DNA of 40,883 nucleotides, taken from Bacteroidales bacterium (GTDB taxonomy: Bacteria; Bacteroidota; Bacteroidia; Bacteroidales; Tenuifilaceae). The notes under the pieces are model-generated. The model worked only from the letters and a program-made list of their open reading frames with translations, ran no database searches and was not told the DNA's origin. This document shows positions 1 to 6,826 of this stretch, piece after piece; within the stretch, counting starts at the first letter, position 1; the number at the start of each line of letters is the position of its first letter. The stretch is from contig RPRQ01000041.1 in the NCBI GenBank assembly GCA_003818205.1, positions 1-40,883 of the forward strand, in the 5' to 3' direction. The position numbers and the translations under genes are program-made.

Positions 1-26
1 TACTTTTTCATCAAGGAAAAAGTAAA

Positions 27-70
27 GGATGCAAGGAAATCAAACAATACATGAGAAAAACCTTGCATCC
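27..70. repeat. Inverted repeat at window start
   Basis: GGATGCAAGG (27-36) is repeated as its exact reverse complement at 61-70, with a 24-base loop. Just before it, bases 1-8 and 17-24 (TACTTTTT / AAAAAGTA) form a second short hairpin. These may be the transcription end of a gene outside the window, but no long T-run follows, so the role is uncertain. Confidence 0.4.
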
Positions 71-119
71 AAAATGATCTTAATTGTATTTATATGGCAG
101 GTAATCTATTCGTTAAGTC

Positions 120-414
120 TTATTCAGCAAGCCCTAAATAATTTAAATGCCATATTATCAGTATTTTACTTTTTGGGTTAAAATGGAACCGAGCTTGCGA
201 GTTCGGCGTAGCCAATGATGGAGAAATGGAATATTGGATGAAGAAAGTTAGAAGTAACCCCATTATTGACTTCGTCGTCCGGCAGTTGCCGGATCGCTCC
301 AGTTCCATTATTCCCTGCCTGCCGGCAGGTAGGCAGTCTTCCAAAAACATAATATTTGTATTAAAGCACTAATAAATAATGATATAATAAGCATTCTTTT
401 ATCGAACTCACGTT
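120..414 (+). mobile_element. Family-1 MITE-like repeat, left end decayed
   Basis: From about 137 the sequence matches the other family-1 copies (ATATTATCAGTATTTTACTT, then GGAA/GATGG-rich arms) and it ends in the family's right terminus ATCGAACTCACGTT (401-414). The left terminus AACGTCAGTTCGA is not recognisable, so the left boundary is approximate. The arms carry extra short modules: a GACTTCGTCG...CGCTCCAGTTCC segment near 272-304 and a CTGCCTGCCGGCAGGTAGGCAG palindrome near 316-337. No transposase is encoded. A minus-strand open frame here (120-350) is only repeat sequence. The rest of 1-517 holds no gene that I can support. Confidence 0.65.
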
Positions 415-517
415 AATTATATTCCCATTTGAGCAACCGCTGGAACTTAATAAATATTCAAAGCCAACAACAAACAATTATGGAACATGAATGAAAAATG
501 AACTTCACGCTTATTGG

Positions 518-548
518 TTGATTGATAACCTCAAAAATCATACATTTG
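518..548 (+). promoter_or_regulatory. Bacteroidota-type promoter
   Basis: TTG at 518-520 is followed, after 20 bases, by TACATTTG at 541-548, a full match to the TAnnTTTG -7 box. Transcription would begin near 554 and read into the short frame at 570 and the exported protein at 638. Confidence 0.5.
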
Positions 549-569
549 CAAAACAAGATTGAAACCCTT

Positions 570-641
570 ATGGAAACAAGAGAGATAATTAGAGTAATCA
601 GAAAGTTTCCAATAAGCAAAAGAATACTTATAAAAGCATGA
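570..641 (+). CDS. Possible 23-residue upstream peptide
   Basis: ATG at 570 opens 23 codons (METREIIRVIRKFPISKRIL, then IKA), and its TGA overlaps the ATG of the next gene in an ATGA. It lies directly downstream of a good -7 box, so ribosomes reading it could be coupled to the next gene. The sequence resembles the N-terminus of small antitoxin-like proteins (an acidic start, then a LPxSKR-like stretch), so it may be the truncated start of such a gene. That resemblance is from memory only. It could also be a chance frame. Confidence 0.25.
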   Translation: METREIIRVIRKFPISKRILIKA

Positions 642-1345
642 AAAAATTTGGATTAATAATTGCAGCTCTTTGCAGTTCAACCATAATAGAGGCTCAGCAA
701 ATAATAGAAAACCCCGTTGTTGCTGATGATCCAACACATCAGGATTTAAACATTAATTACATTGCCCTTTACCCCGATTCGACGGTTATCAACCTTTCTG
801 TTGAAAACAAACTAGCTCAAGGCGGCTGGTTTTGTGCCGATAGAAAAATATATATCGAAACAACGCAAGAGCACCAACGATTCAATATTATCAAAGCACG
901 AGGTATTCCTCGTTGTCCTGCAGTTCATAGTTTTAAAAAAGTTGGCGAAAAGTTAACTTTTACATTCGTTTTCCCGGCAATTCCAAAAGGAATAAATCGA
1001 CTAAATCTGATTGAGGATTGCGATAAATCGTGCTTTAGCTTTAAAAATATTATTCTTGATGTAAAAATAAATCAAGACATTAGGCTTTATATGCAAGGCG
1101 TTGAATTTTATGCAGCCAATAAAAACAAGGAGGCCATTGATTGCTTTAGCAAGGTTGTTGAGGCTATACCCTCATCGCCTACCCATGTTTACGGATATTC
1201 ATACTTCAACCTTATTCGAATCCATTTTAATAGCGGGGATAAGGTAACCGCCAAGTTCTGGCTCGAACAGCTCGAAAAATCATCGCTACTCGATAAACAG
1301 TACTTTATCAACTCGCTTCAAAAGGAGGGAATTCAACTAAAATAG
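638..1345 (+). CDS. Exported protein with C-terminal TPR-like repeats
   Basis: The protein has 235 residues. Residues 1-20 are a signal peptide (MKKFGLIIAALCSSTIIEAQ), so the mature protein is periplasmic or surface-exposed. Residues about 25-145 are beta-rich and contain four cysteines, including an EDCDKSCF segment, that could form disulfides. From about 148 the sequence has two helical hairpins with TPR spacing (GVEFYAANKNKEAIDCFSKV, then a second pair ending at LEKSS), a protein-protein interaction fold. No catalytic motif is visible. Its ATG overlaps the stop of a 23-codon frame, and a TAnnTTTG promoter lies about 90 bases upstream. The function is unknown. Confidence 0.8.
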   Translation: MKKFGLIIAALCSSTIIEAQQIIENPVVADDPTHQDLNINYIALYPDSTVINLSVENKLAQGGWFCADRKIYIETTQEHQRFNIIKARGIPRCPAVHSFKKVGEKLTFTFVFPAIPKGINRLNLIEDCDKSCFSFKNIILDVKINQDIRLYMQGVEFYAANKNKEAIDCFSKVVEAIPSSPTHVYGYSYFNLIRIHFNSGDKVTAKFWLEQLEKSSLLDKQYFINSLQKEGIQLK

Positions 1346-1525
1346 TTGTTAGTTGGCAGTGCTGAATATATTATTTCAATGTCTATCAACCAGTTAGTAT
1401 ATAGTAGTATAAAAACCCAGCGAGATGGGAGAAAACTTTTTCGAGTCATAAATAAATTGAAAGAACTCCCCTAACTTCTAAGAACTGCTAACAGCTAGTT
1501 AATTGCAAAAAACTCTGAACAGATA

Positions 1526-1553
1526 TTGTTCCTTTATAAATTGACTATATTTG
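1526..1553 (+). promoter_or_regulatory. Promoter giving a nearly leaderless transcript
   Basis: TTG at 1526-1528 and TATATTTG at 1546-1553 are 17 bases apart. The ATG of the nuclease gene is only five bases past the -7 box. A normal start point would therefore fall at or next to the A of the start codon, predicting a leaderless mRNA. Confidence 0.5.
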
Positions 1554-1557
1554 TTTT

Positions 1558-2079
1558 ATGAAGACAACTATTAGAAAATTTGATAATCAGTTTGAAGAAA
1601 TTCTAGGATTGATTAAATCCGCTAGACAAAGAGTTCTGAAATCTATAAATACTGAACTCATTGACTTATATTGGAATGTAGGGAGATTCATTTCTGAAAA
1701 TTGTTCGAAAAACAACTGGGGTGAAAATACCATTGAGAATTTATCCCAATTTATCATTGAAAAAGAACCTGACCTCAAAGGTTTCTCTCCTCAAAATCTA
1801 TGGAGAATGAGGCAATTCCATGAAACGTATTGCCAAAACGAAATTCTCTCACCACTGGTGAGAGAAATTAGCTGGTCTAATAACCTTCTCATTCTTTCCA
1901 AAACAAAGGACTTGAACGAAAAAGAGTTTTACATTCGATTATGTATAAAAGGAAATTATTCCAAAAGGGAACTTGAAAGACAGATTGAAAGCGGCTTCTA
2001 TGAAAGATCAATGATAACAGGTGAAAGTGCTTCGCCTGCACTAAAAGGAATTCATCCGAAAATTGAGACTGTTTTTTAA
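1558..2079 (+). CDS. YhcG-like nuclease, N-terminal half (DUF1016 N), split gene
   Basis: This 173-residue frame carries the helical N-terminal domain of the YhcG/DUF1016 family. It shows the expected order: a helix with LIDLYWNVG, then NNWGENTIENLSQF, then KGFSPQNLWRMRQF. The family is normally one protein of about 340-380 residues with a C-terminal PD-(D/E)XK nuclease domain. Here the frame stops at TAA inside ACTGTTTTTTAAAG, and the nuclease half continues one base over at 2063. Removing one T from the six-T run would read ...TVFKDNYVLEF without interruption. YhcG proteins often sit with restriction or defence genes, but here the gene is alone between housekeeping genes. It is either recently inactivated, an assembly error, or expressed as two chains. 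Confidence 0.75.
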   Translation: MKTTIRKFDNQFEEILGLIKSARQRVLKSINTELIDLYWNVGRFISENCSKNNWGENTIENLSQFIIEKEPDLKGFSPQNLWRMRQFHETYCQNEILSPLVREISWSNNLLILSKTKDLNEKEFYIRLCIKGNYSKRELERQIESGFYERSMITGESASPALKGIHPKIETVF

Positions 2080-2566
2080 AGATAACTATGTACTTGAGTT
2101 TTTAAATCTCCCCCATAAATACTCTGAGAAAGAATTTCAAAAGGCGATAATATCTAACCTAAAGGACTTTATACTCGAATTTGGAAAGGACTTTACATTT
2201 CTTGGTGAAGAATATCCAATACAGGTAGGAAATGAAGACTTTTATATCGACCTACTATTCTTTCATAGAGAACTTCAATGCCTAGTTGCCCTTGAATTAA
2301 AGATTGGTTCATTCAAGCCAGAATATCTTGGCAAAATGGAGTTTTACCTTGAAGTATTGGATAGAAAAGTCAAAAAAGACCATGAGAATCCGAGTGTTGG
2401 AATAATTCTTTGCAAAACGAAAGATAAAAATGTGGTTGAAATATCTTTGAGTCGCAGTCTCTCACCAACTCTCATTAGCGATTATAAAACCAAGCTAATA
2501 GATAAGGATCTTTTAAGAAGAAAACTTAAAGAATTCTTCGAGATAGAAGATAAAAATATCAAATAG
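2063..2566 (+). CDS. YhcG-like nuclease, C-terminal PD-(D/E)XK half, split gene
   Basis: This 167-residue frame has a TTG start and overlaps the N-terminal half by 17 bases. It contains the family's nuclease core: DFYIDLLFFH supplies the Asp and LVALELKIG supplies the E-x-K, so the catalytic signature is intact. The following YLGKMEFYLEVLD and ...VGIILCKTKD segments are also typical of DUF1016 C-terminal domains. The domain would cleave DNA or RNA, but the target is unknown for most members. Together 1558-2566 would encode about 335 residues, the usual family length. The TTG start has no supporting ribosome site, which favours a broken gene over a real two-gene arrangement. Confidence 0.75.
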   Translation: MRLFFKDNYVLEFLNLPHKYSEKEFQKAIISNLKDFILEFGKDFTFLGEEYPIQVGNEDFYIDLLFFHRELQCLVALELKIGSFKPEYLGKMEFYLEVLDRKVKKDHENPSVGIILCKTKDKNVVEISLSRSLSPTLISDYKTKLIDKDLLRRKLKEFFEIEDKNIK

Positions 2567-2649
2567 TTGCTAAATCCAAGCGTTTTCTTGTCAACTTTTA
2601 AACTTGTTAACTTAGCACTTGTCGCTTATCTCTTCTTGCCTTATCTTAT

Positions 2650-2657
2650 TATCTTTG
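2650..2657 (+). promoter_or_regulatory. -7 box upstream of thiL
   Basis: TATCTTTG matches TAnnTTTG and lies 20 bases before the ATG at 2678. It supports that start over the longer TTG-initiated frame beginning at 2567, directly after the nuclease stop. No well-spaced -33 TTG is seen. Confidence 0.45.
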
Positions 2658-2677
2658 TACCTAAATTATCCTCAATA

Positions 2678-3724
2678 ATGCCGAACAAATTAAAACGTAC
2701 TGAACTGCACGAGCTGGGTGAATTCCGACTAATCGATCACCTCACCCAAAATGCAAAAGCAACAAACGATTCAACTATTCTTGGGGTTGGCGATGATGCT
2801 GCCGTAATTGACCCCGCAGGGAAAAGGATGGTGGTTACAACCGATCTGTTACTGGAAGGGGTTCATTTCGATTTAACCTACTTCCCTATCAGACATCTAG
2901 GGTATAAAGCGGTGATAGTAAACCTTAGCGATGTGTATGCCATGAATGCAACCCCAAAGCAAATAACCGTTTCATTGGGCATATCGAAGCGATTTTGCCT
3001 TGAGGATTTAGATGAACTTTATAACGGAATCTATTTGGCATGCGAGAAGTATGGGGTTGATTTAGTGGGTGGCGACACTTCAACCTCCTATACCGGTTTA
3101 ACCATAAGCGTTACCGCAATAGGCGAAGCCAATGAGAATGAGCTATGCTATCGCAGCGGGGCAAAGGTGAATGATCTTATCTGCGTTACGGGCAATCTGG
3201 GTGCAGCCTATATGGGCCTTCAGCTGCTCGAACGTGAGAAAAAGGTTTTTGAGGGGAATCCTAACGTTAAACCGCAATTTACAGGTTGGGATTACATCCT
3301 GGAACGATTCCTTAAACCCGAAGCAAGAAGACCTATACTCGAAAAACTTCGTGCGTTGGGTATTAAGCCCAATGCAATGATTGATATATCGGATGGTTTA
3401 TCGTCCGAGGCAATGCATATATGCAAAAACTCAAAGGTTGGCTGCCGGATATACCTCGAAAAACTCCCCATCGATCAGCAAACGTTCAAAATTGCCGAGG
3501 AGATGGGTATCGATGCCATTGTTGCTGCACTAAACGGCGGTGAGGATTACGAGCTGCTATTCACCGTACCCATTGAACAACACGATAAAGTGCTAGGCAT
3601 GGAAGGGGTTTCAATCATTGGCCATATCACCGCCGAGAATACCGGAGCCTTCCTTATCACCCCCGATGATAAAGAGATTCAGCTAAAGGCTCAGGGATGG
3701 AATGCTATTGTAGAGAAAGAGTAA
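2678..3724 (+). CDS. thiL: Thiamine-monophosphate kinase ThiL
   Basis: ThiL phosphorylates thiamine monophosphate with ATP to give thiamine diphosphate, the last step of cofactor synthesis, in the cytosol. With the ATG at 2678 the protein has 348 residues, normal for the family. The N-terminal start ELGEFRLIDHL and the metal/ATP-binding GVGDDAAVID (GDDAAV at 38-43) are typical. The GGDTS motif, the NDLICVTGNLGAAY segment, DISDGLSSEAMHI and the C-terminal GGEDYELLFT also belong to the PurM/ThiL fold. The open frame extends upstream to 2567, but that extension (LNPSVFLSTFKL...) does not look like ThiL and covers the promoter. No other thiamine gene is in the window. Confidence 0.95.
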   Translation: MPNKLKRTELHELGEFRLIDHLTQNAKATNDSTILGVGDDAAVIDPAGKRMVVTTDLLLEGVHFDLTYFPIRHLGYKAVIVNLSDVYAMNATPKQITVSLGISKRFCLEDLDELYNGIYLACEKYGVDLVGGDTSTSYTGLTISVTAIGEANENELCYRSGAKVNDLICVTGNLGAAYMGLQLLEREKKVFEGNPNVKPQFTGWDYILERFLKPEARRPILEKLRALGIKPNAMIDISDGLSSEAMHICKNSKVGCRIYLEKLPIDQQTFKIAEEMGIDAIVAALNGGEDYELLFTVPIEQHDKVLGMEGVSIIGHITAENTGAFLITPDDKEIQLKAQGWNAIVEKE

Positions 3725-3781
3725 TTAGTATCTGTAAATTCAGCTATCTATTGTTTGATTAAAAATCCAAATCAAATAAAA

Positions 3782-4492
3782 GTGAAAACGGTTCAAATAA
3801 CCATTCGCTATATAACTCTAGCAATTCTAGCTCTTACATTCACCCAATGTAAGGTTAATTCTTTCTCATTATCAAAAAATGGGCTGGTCGCTTACTACCC
3901 TTTTAATGGGAATGCTCATGATGAAAGTGGGAATAATAACAATGGTGCTGTTTATGGGGCAAACCTAACAACCGATCGCCACAATAAGGCTAGGAAAGCC
4001 TATGAGTTTGATGGAATTGATGATCATATAAATACTTTCTCAATATTCGACTATCCTTATAGAACGGTATCCCTCTGGGTTTATTCGTATGATATTCATG
4101 GTACAAGTCCACATAATCATGTTGCTATTGCACAGGATAGTCCTCTGAATTCATATGGATTAATAACAGTAGCATTTGCTGATGGAATGCTTGGCTTGAA
4201 TGCTGGAGGTTCAAATTCCGCTCATTTCTTCAAAAATGTAATGGAAAACACTTGGTATCATTTGGCTCTAGTCAGAAATGGGAATCAATCATTGTACTAT
4301 GTTAATGGTAAATTAGTGGCCCAGGGAGTTACGGGAAAGTTGGCTAGCACTGCCTTACCGAATCCCCATTTCATAATTGGTTCAGGTCGTTCAACAAAAT
4401 ATCAGTTTTTTTCTGGCAAAATTGATGACATTGCAATATACAATAGAGCATTAGACCAAAATGAAATTCGCGCCTTGTACAATTCTAAGTAA
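3782..4492 (+). CDS. LamG-like (concanavalin A fold) lipoprotein
   Basis: With a GTG start at 3782 the protein has 236 residues. Its first 20 form a lipoprotein signal ending in LALTFTQC, where Cys would be lipidated. A TTG start at 3755 would add nine residues before the signal and is less likely. The rest is one Laminin_G_3 domain: GLVAYYPFNGNAHDESGNNN at the start, YEFDGIDDHI, then SLWVYSYD, WYHLALVRNG, LYYVNGKLV, and the closing KIDDIAIYNRALDQNEIRALY. Such domains bind sugars or mediate surface contacts in Bacteroidota, and no enzyme domain is attached. It stands alone, followed 20 bases later by a repeat insertion. Confidence 0.85.
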   Translation: MKTVQITIRYITLAILALTFTQCKVNSFSLSKNGLVAYYPFNGNAHDESGNNNNGAVYGANLTTDRHNKARKAYEFDGIDDHINTFSIFDYPYRTVSLWVYSYDIHGTSPHNHVAIAQDSPLNSYGLITVAFADGMLGLNAGGSNSAHFFKNVMENTWYHLALVRNGNQSLYYVNGKLVAQGVTGKLASTALPNPHFIIGSGRSTKYQFFSGKIDDIAIYNRALDQNEIRALYNSK

Positions 4493-4512
4493 TTTGTTTT
4501 CCAAATACAATT

Positions 4513-5028
4513 AACGTCAGTTCGATGTATAAAACAATTTAAGTGCTATGTTATCAGTATTTTACTTTGAGGGGAGAAATGGAATAATGGAAAAATGGAA
4601 TATTGCCTGCCTGCATCGCTTTCGCATAGCTTCAGCGGAGCAAAGTCGGCAGACAGGGAAGAAAAAAGTTAGAAGAAACCCCATTATTCCACTATTCCCT
4701 GCCTACCGGCAGGCAGGCATCATTCCAATTCCAAATGGAAAATTTGTAACAAATTACAATTTAGAGTATTACCACTATTTCTTAAATCGAACTCACGTTA
4801 TATTATCAATATTTTGCTTTGATGGGAGAAATGGAATGATGCCTGCCTGCCGGTAGGCAGGGAAAAATGGAACTGGAGCGTAGCGGAACTCGACGAAGTC
4901 AATATTGGAAGAAATAAGTTAGAAGTAACTCCAATATTCCATTATTCCAGTCTTCCAAAAACATAATCTTGGCATTAAAGCACTAATAAATAATGATATA
5001 ATAAGCATTCTTATATCGAACTCACATT
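4513..5028 (+). mobile_element. Composite family-1 MITE-like insertion
   Basis: The left end AACGTCAGTTCGATGTA starts at 4513 and the right end ATCGAACTCACATT finishes at 5028. AATT on both sides (4509-4512 and 5029-5032) is a plausible 4-bp target duplication. Inside, a first unit ends with its own right terminus ATCGAACTCACGTT at 4799 and joins directly to the interior of a second unit (TATTATCAATATTTTGCTTT), so two units are fused head to tail without a second left end. Arms carry GCCTGCC palindromes and a GGAGCGTAGCGGAACTCGAC module. A 102-codon frame inside is repeat sequence, not a gene. Confidence 0.75.
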
Positions 5029-5069
5029 AATTATATGTTAACTGTATATTTACAAAAAAACATAACAAA

Positions 5070-6509
5070 GTGAAGGATCGACTTTTTAACCGACAGTTTT
5101 TATTCACAACGAGCAATCGGTTTGATTTACCATGGGAGTGTATTAAAATAGCAAACTTTAATCTATACCATCATCCCAATATCGAGTTAACGCAACTTCA
5201 AACGCCTAAAGTTGAATTATATCTACTAGGTTTCCTACTCGACTATGAAGTACCTTCTTTATCAAATCTTCAAATTCTTGAGCATTTATCGCAGTTTAGC
5301 ATATTTACAGATTTTTGTAATGCTCTAAATCGCTATTCGGGTCAATTTGTTGTAATATATAAATCCGAAACGGACTTTATAATAGTAACCGATGCGTGCG
5401 CTCATTACGAAGTTTACTATGATACCACATTCTCTACATTTGGAACTCAGCCCAAACTCCTAGAAAAGGTAGTTGTTGCAGAAGAGCATACCAATCCCGA
5501 GGCCATTGAGTTTTTTTCAAAACCTCCCTTTTTAGTAAAAAAAGTATTTGTAGGAAATACCACTCATCGTTCAAATATTCTTCACCTATTACCGAACCAT
5601 TTCATTGATATTAATAAAAAATCGATTGCTCGTTTCTTTCCAGCTATACCCCGAATTGAGATATCGGTTGATGAAGCGGCGACAAAGGCTATTTCAATGC
5701 TAAAAGGCTATATAAAGGCAGCATCCTTGAGGACAAAGCTGGCAATGGGGGTAACAGCGGGCTATGATTCCAGGATTCTATTCTTAATGAGCCTTGAAAC
5801 CGAATGTGAATACTTTATATTCAAGCATAGGAATATGAGCAACGATCATTATGATATCGTTACTCCCCAGAAACTAACAGCAATTCACGGTAAAGCCTTT
5901 GAGGTTATTCCCGATGCCATTGAAAAAGATACTACTCCAGATTATGATCTGCTCCAAAGTATTGATTTCCCGAGGGGTCAATTTAAATCGGAGAAGCTCT
6001 TCGAAAACCATTTCTACATAAATGGATTTGTCAGTGAGATTGCCCGGAACTACTATGGTTATACCAAAAATATAACTGCTGCTGATTTGTCATACCTGAA
6101 TGGATATCCCAATAATCCATATGTTGAGAAGATTTGCGCCGATTGGCTTAATAAAAATGCAAAGAGCATTAACGATCTGGGTTACAATTTTCTGGATCTG
6201 TTTTACTGGGAAGAGAAAATGGGCAACTGGGGAGCAAAAGCAAAAACGGAGGCTGCGTTGGACAGAGTTATCTATTCCCCTTTCTGTTCACGCGATTTAT
6301 TGATTACCTTACTCGCAACTAACCGTAAGTATCGTGATTCACATCTCAATGTACTATACAACAGGATTATAAAAATCCTTTCTCCTAAGGCTTCGAAAAT
6401 TCCTATAAATCCGTGTTTAATGCAACGAATTATTAGGCTGATGAAAATTCTACGAGTTTTCAACTTATATCGAACTCTTGGCTTAAAATTTCATTGGTTA
6501 AATATTTAG
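5070..6509 (+). CDS. Asparagine-synthetase-like protein of a polysaccharide locus
   Basis: The protein has 479 residues with a GTG start. Residues about 85-135 resemble the second half of a class II glutamine amidotransferase domain (GQFVVIYKSETDFIIVTDAC, YYDTTFSTFGTQPKLL). The N-terminal nucleophile Cys is absent, so glutamine hydrolysis is not expected. Residues 225-236 (AMGVTAGYDSRI) are the PP-loop that binds ATP pyrophosphate in asparagine synthetase, followed by the alpha/beta and helical synthetase domain. Related proteins in surface-sugar loci are thought to adenylate and amidate, or otherwise modify, a sugar carboxyl group. The exact reaction is not known. It opens the polysaccharide cluster running to 13410, but a 317-base gap separates it from the flippase. 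Confidence 0.75.
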   Translation: MKDRLFNRQFLFTTSNRFDLPWECIKIANFNLYHHPNIELTQLQTPKVELYLLGFLLDYEVPSLSNLQILEHLSQFSIFTDFCNALNRYSGQFVVIYKSETDFIIVTDACAHYEVYYDTTFSTFGTQPKLLEKVVVAEEHTNPEAIEFFSKPPFLVKKVFVGNTTHRSNILHLLPNHFIDINKKSIARFFPAIPRIEISVDEAATKAISMLKGYIKAASLRTKLAMGVTAGYDSRILFLMSLETECEYFIFKHRNMSNDHYDIVTPQKLTAIHGKAFEVIPDAIEKDTTPDYDLLQSIDFPRGQFKSEKLFENHFYINGFVSEIARNYYGYTKNITAADLSYLNGYPNNPYVEKICADWLNKNAKSINDLGYNFLDLFYWEEKMGNWGAKAKTEAALDRVIYSPFCSRDLLITLLATNRKYRDSHLNVLYNRIIKILSPKASKIPINPCLMQRIIRLMKILRVFNLYRTLGLKFHWLNI

Positions 6510-6826
6510 CCCCCATTAAGGATAAAACTTGCAACTAGGTTTAACCCACTTTATTGACTTCGTCGAGTTCCGCTACGCTCCAGTTCATACCTGAGCGCAG
6601 CGAAAGGTTTGAATGTGCTATGGATTGTGGACTGTAAAGCGGAAAAACCTCCGATTAAGAGGGTGTTTAAAAAGACTCTTTCTTGCAAGAGGATGTCTCT
6701 TAATCGTCAGAATTACTATGAATAATTCGGGTTAACTTCATATAAAAACTGCTAAAATACTTAGAGAGACTCCTTCGTTTAAGGAGAATTAGTAATATTG
6801 CATAAATTAACATATCATTCTCTTTA
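6510..6826 (+). other. Gene-free stretch with repeat fragment and hairpins
   Basis: Near 6552-6577 lies GACTTCGTCGAGTTCCGCTA followed by CGCTCCAGTTC, the same short module found inside two family-1 repeats, here without their termini. At 6652-6661 CGATTAAGAG pairs exactly with CTCTTAATCG at 6697-6706 and encloses an inner CTCTT/AAGAG hairpin. A second hairpin, CTCCTT-CGTTT-AAGGAG, lies at 6770-6786, about 40 bases before the flippase ATG. These could form a structured leader for the downstream operon. No open frame of note is present. Confidence 0.45.

Noticed and set aside
2069-2076. Programmed -1 frameshift at the six-T run of the yhcG-like gene
   Set aside because: TTTTTTA looks like a slippery site, but the second half is in the +1 frame, so a -1 slip would not join them.
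2567-2677. Upstream extension of ThiL from a TTG directly after the nuclease stop
   Set aside because: The extra 37 residues do not resemble ThiL, and a TAnnTTTG box plus a good ATG at 2678 explain the start better.
4548-4856. 102-codon frame starting MLSVFYFEGRNG
   Set aside because: It lies wholly inside a family-1 repeat, and the same start appears in the other copy at 30754. It is repeat sequence with palindromic arms, not a conserved protein.
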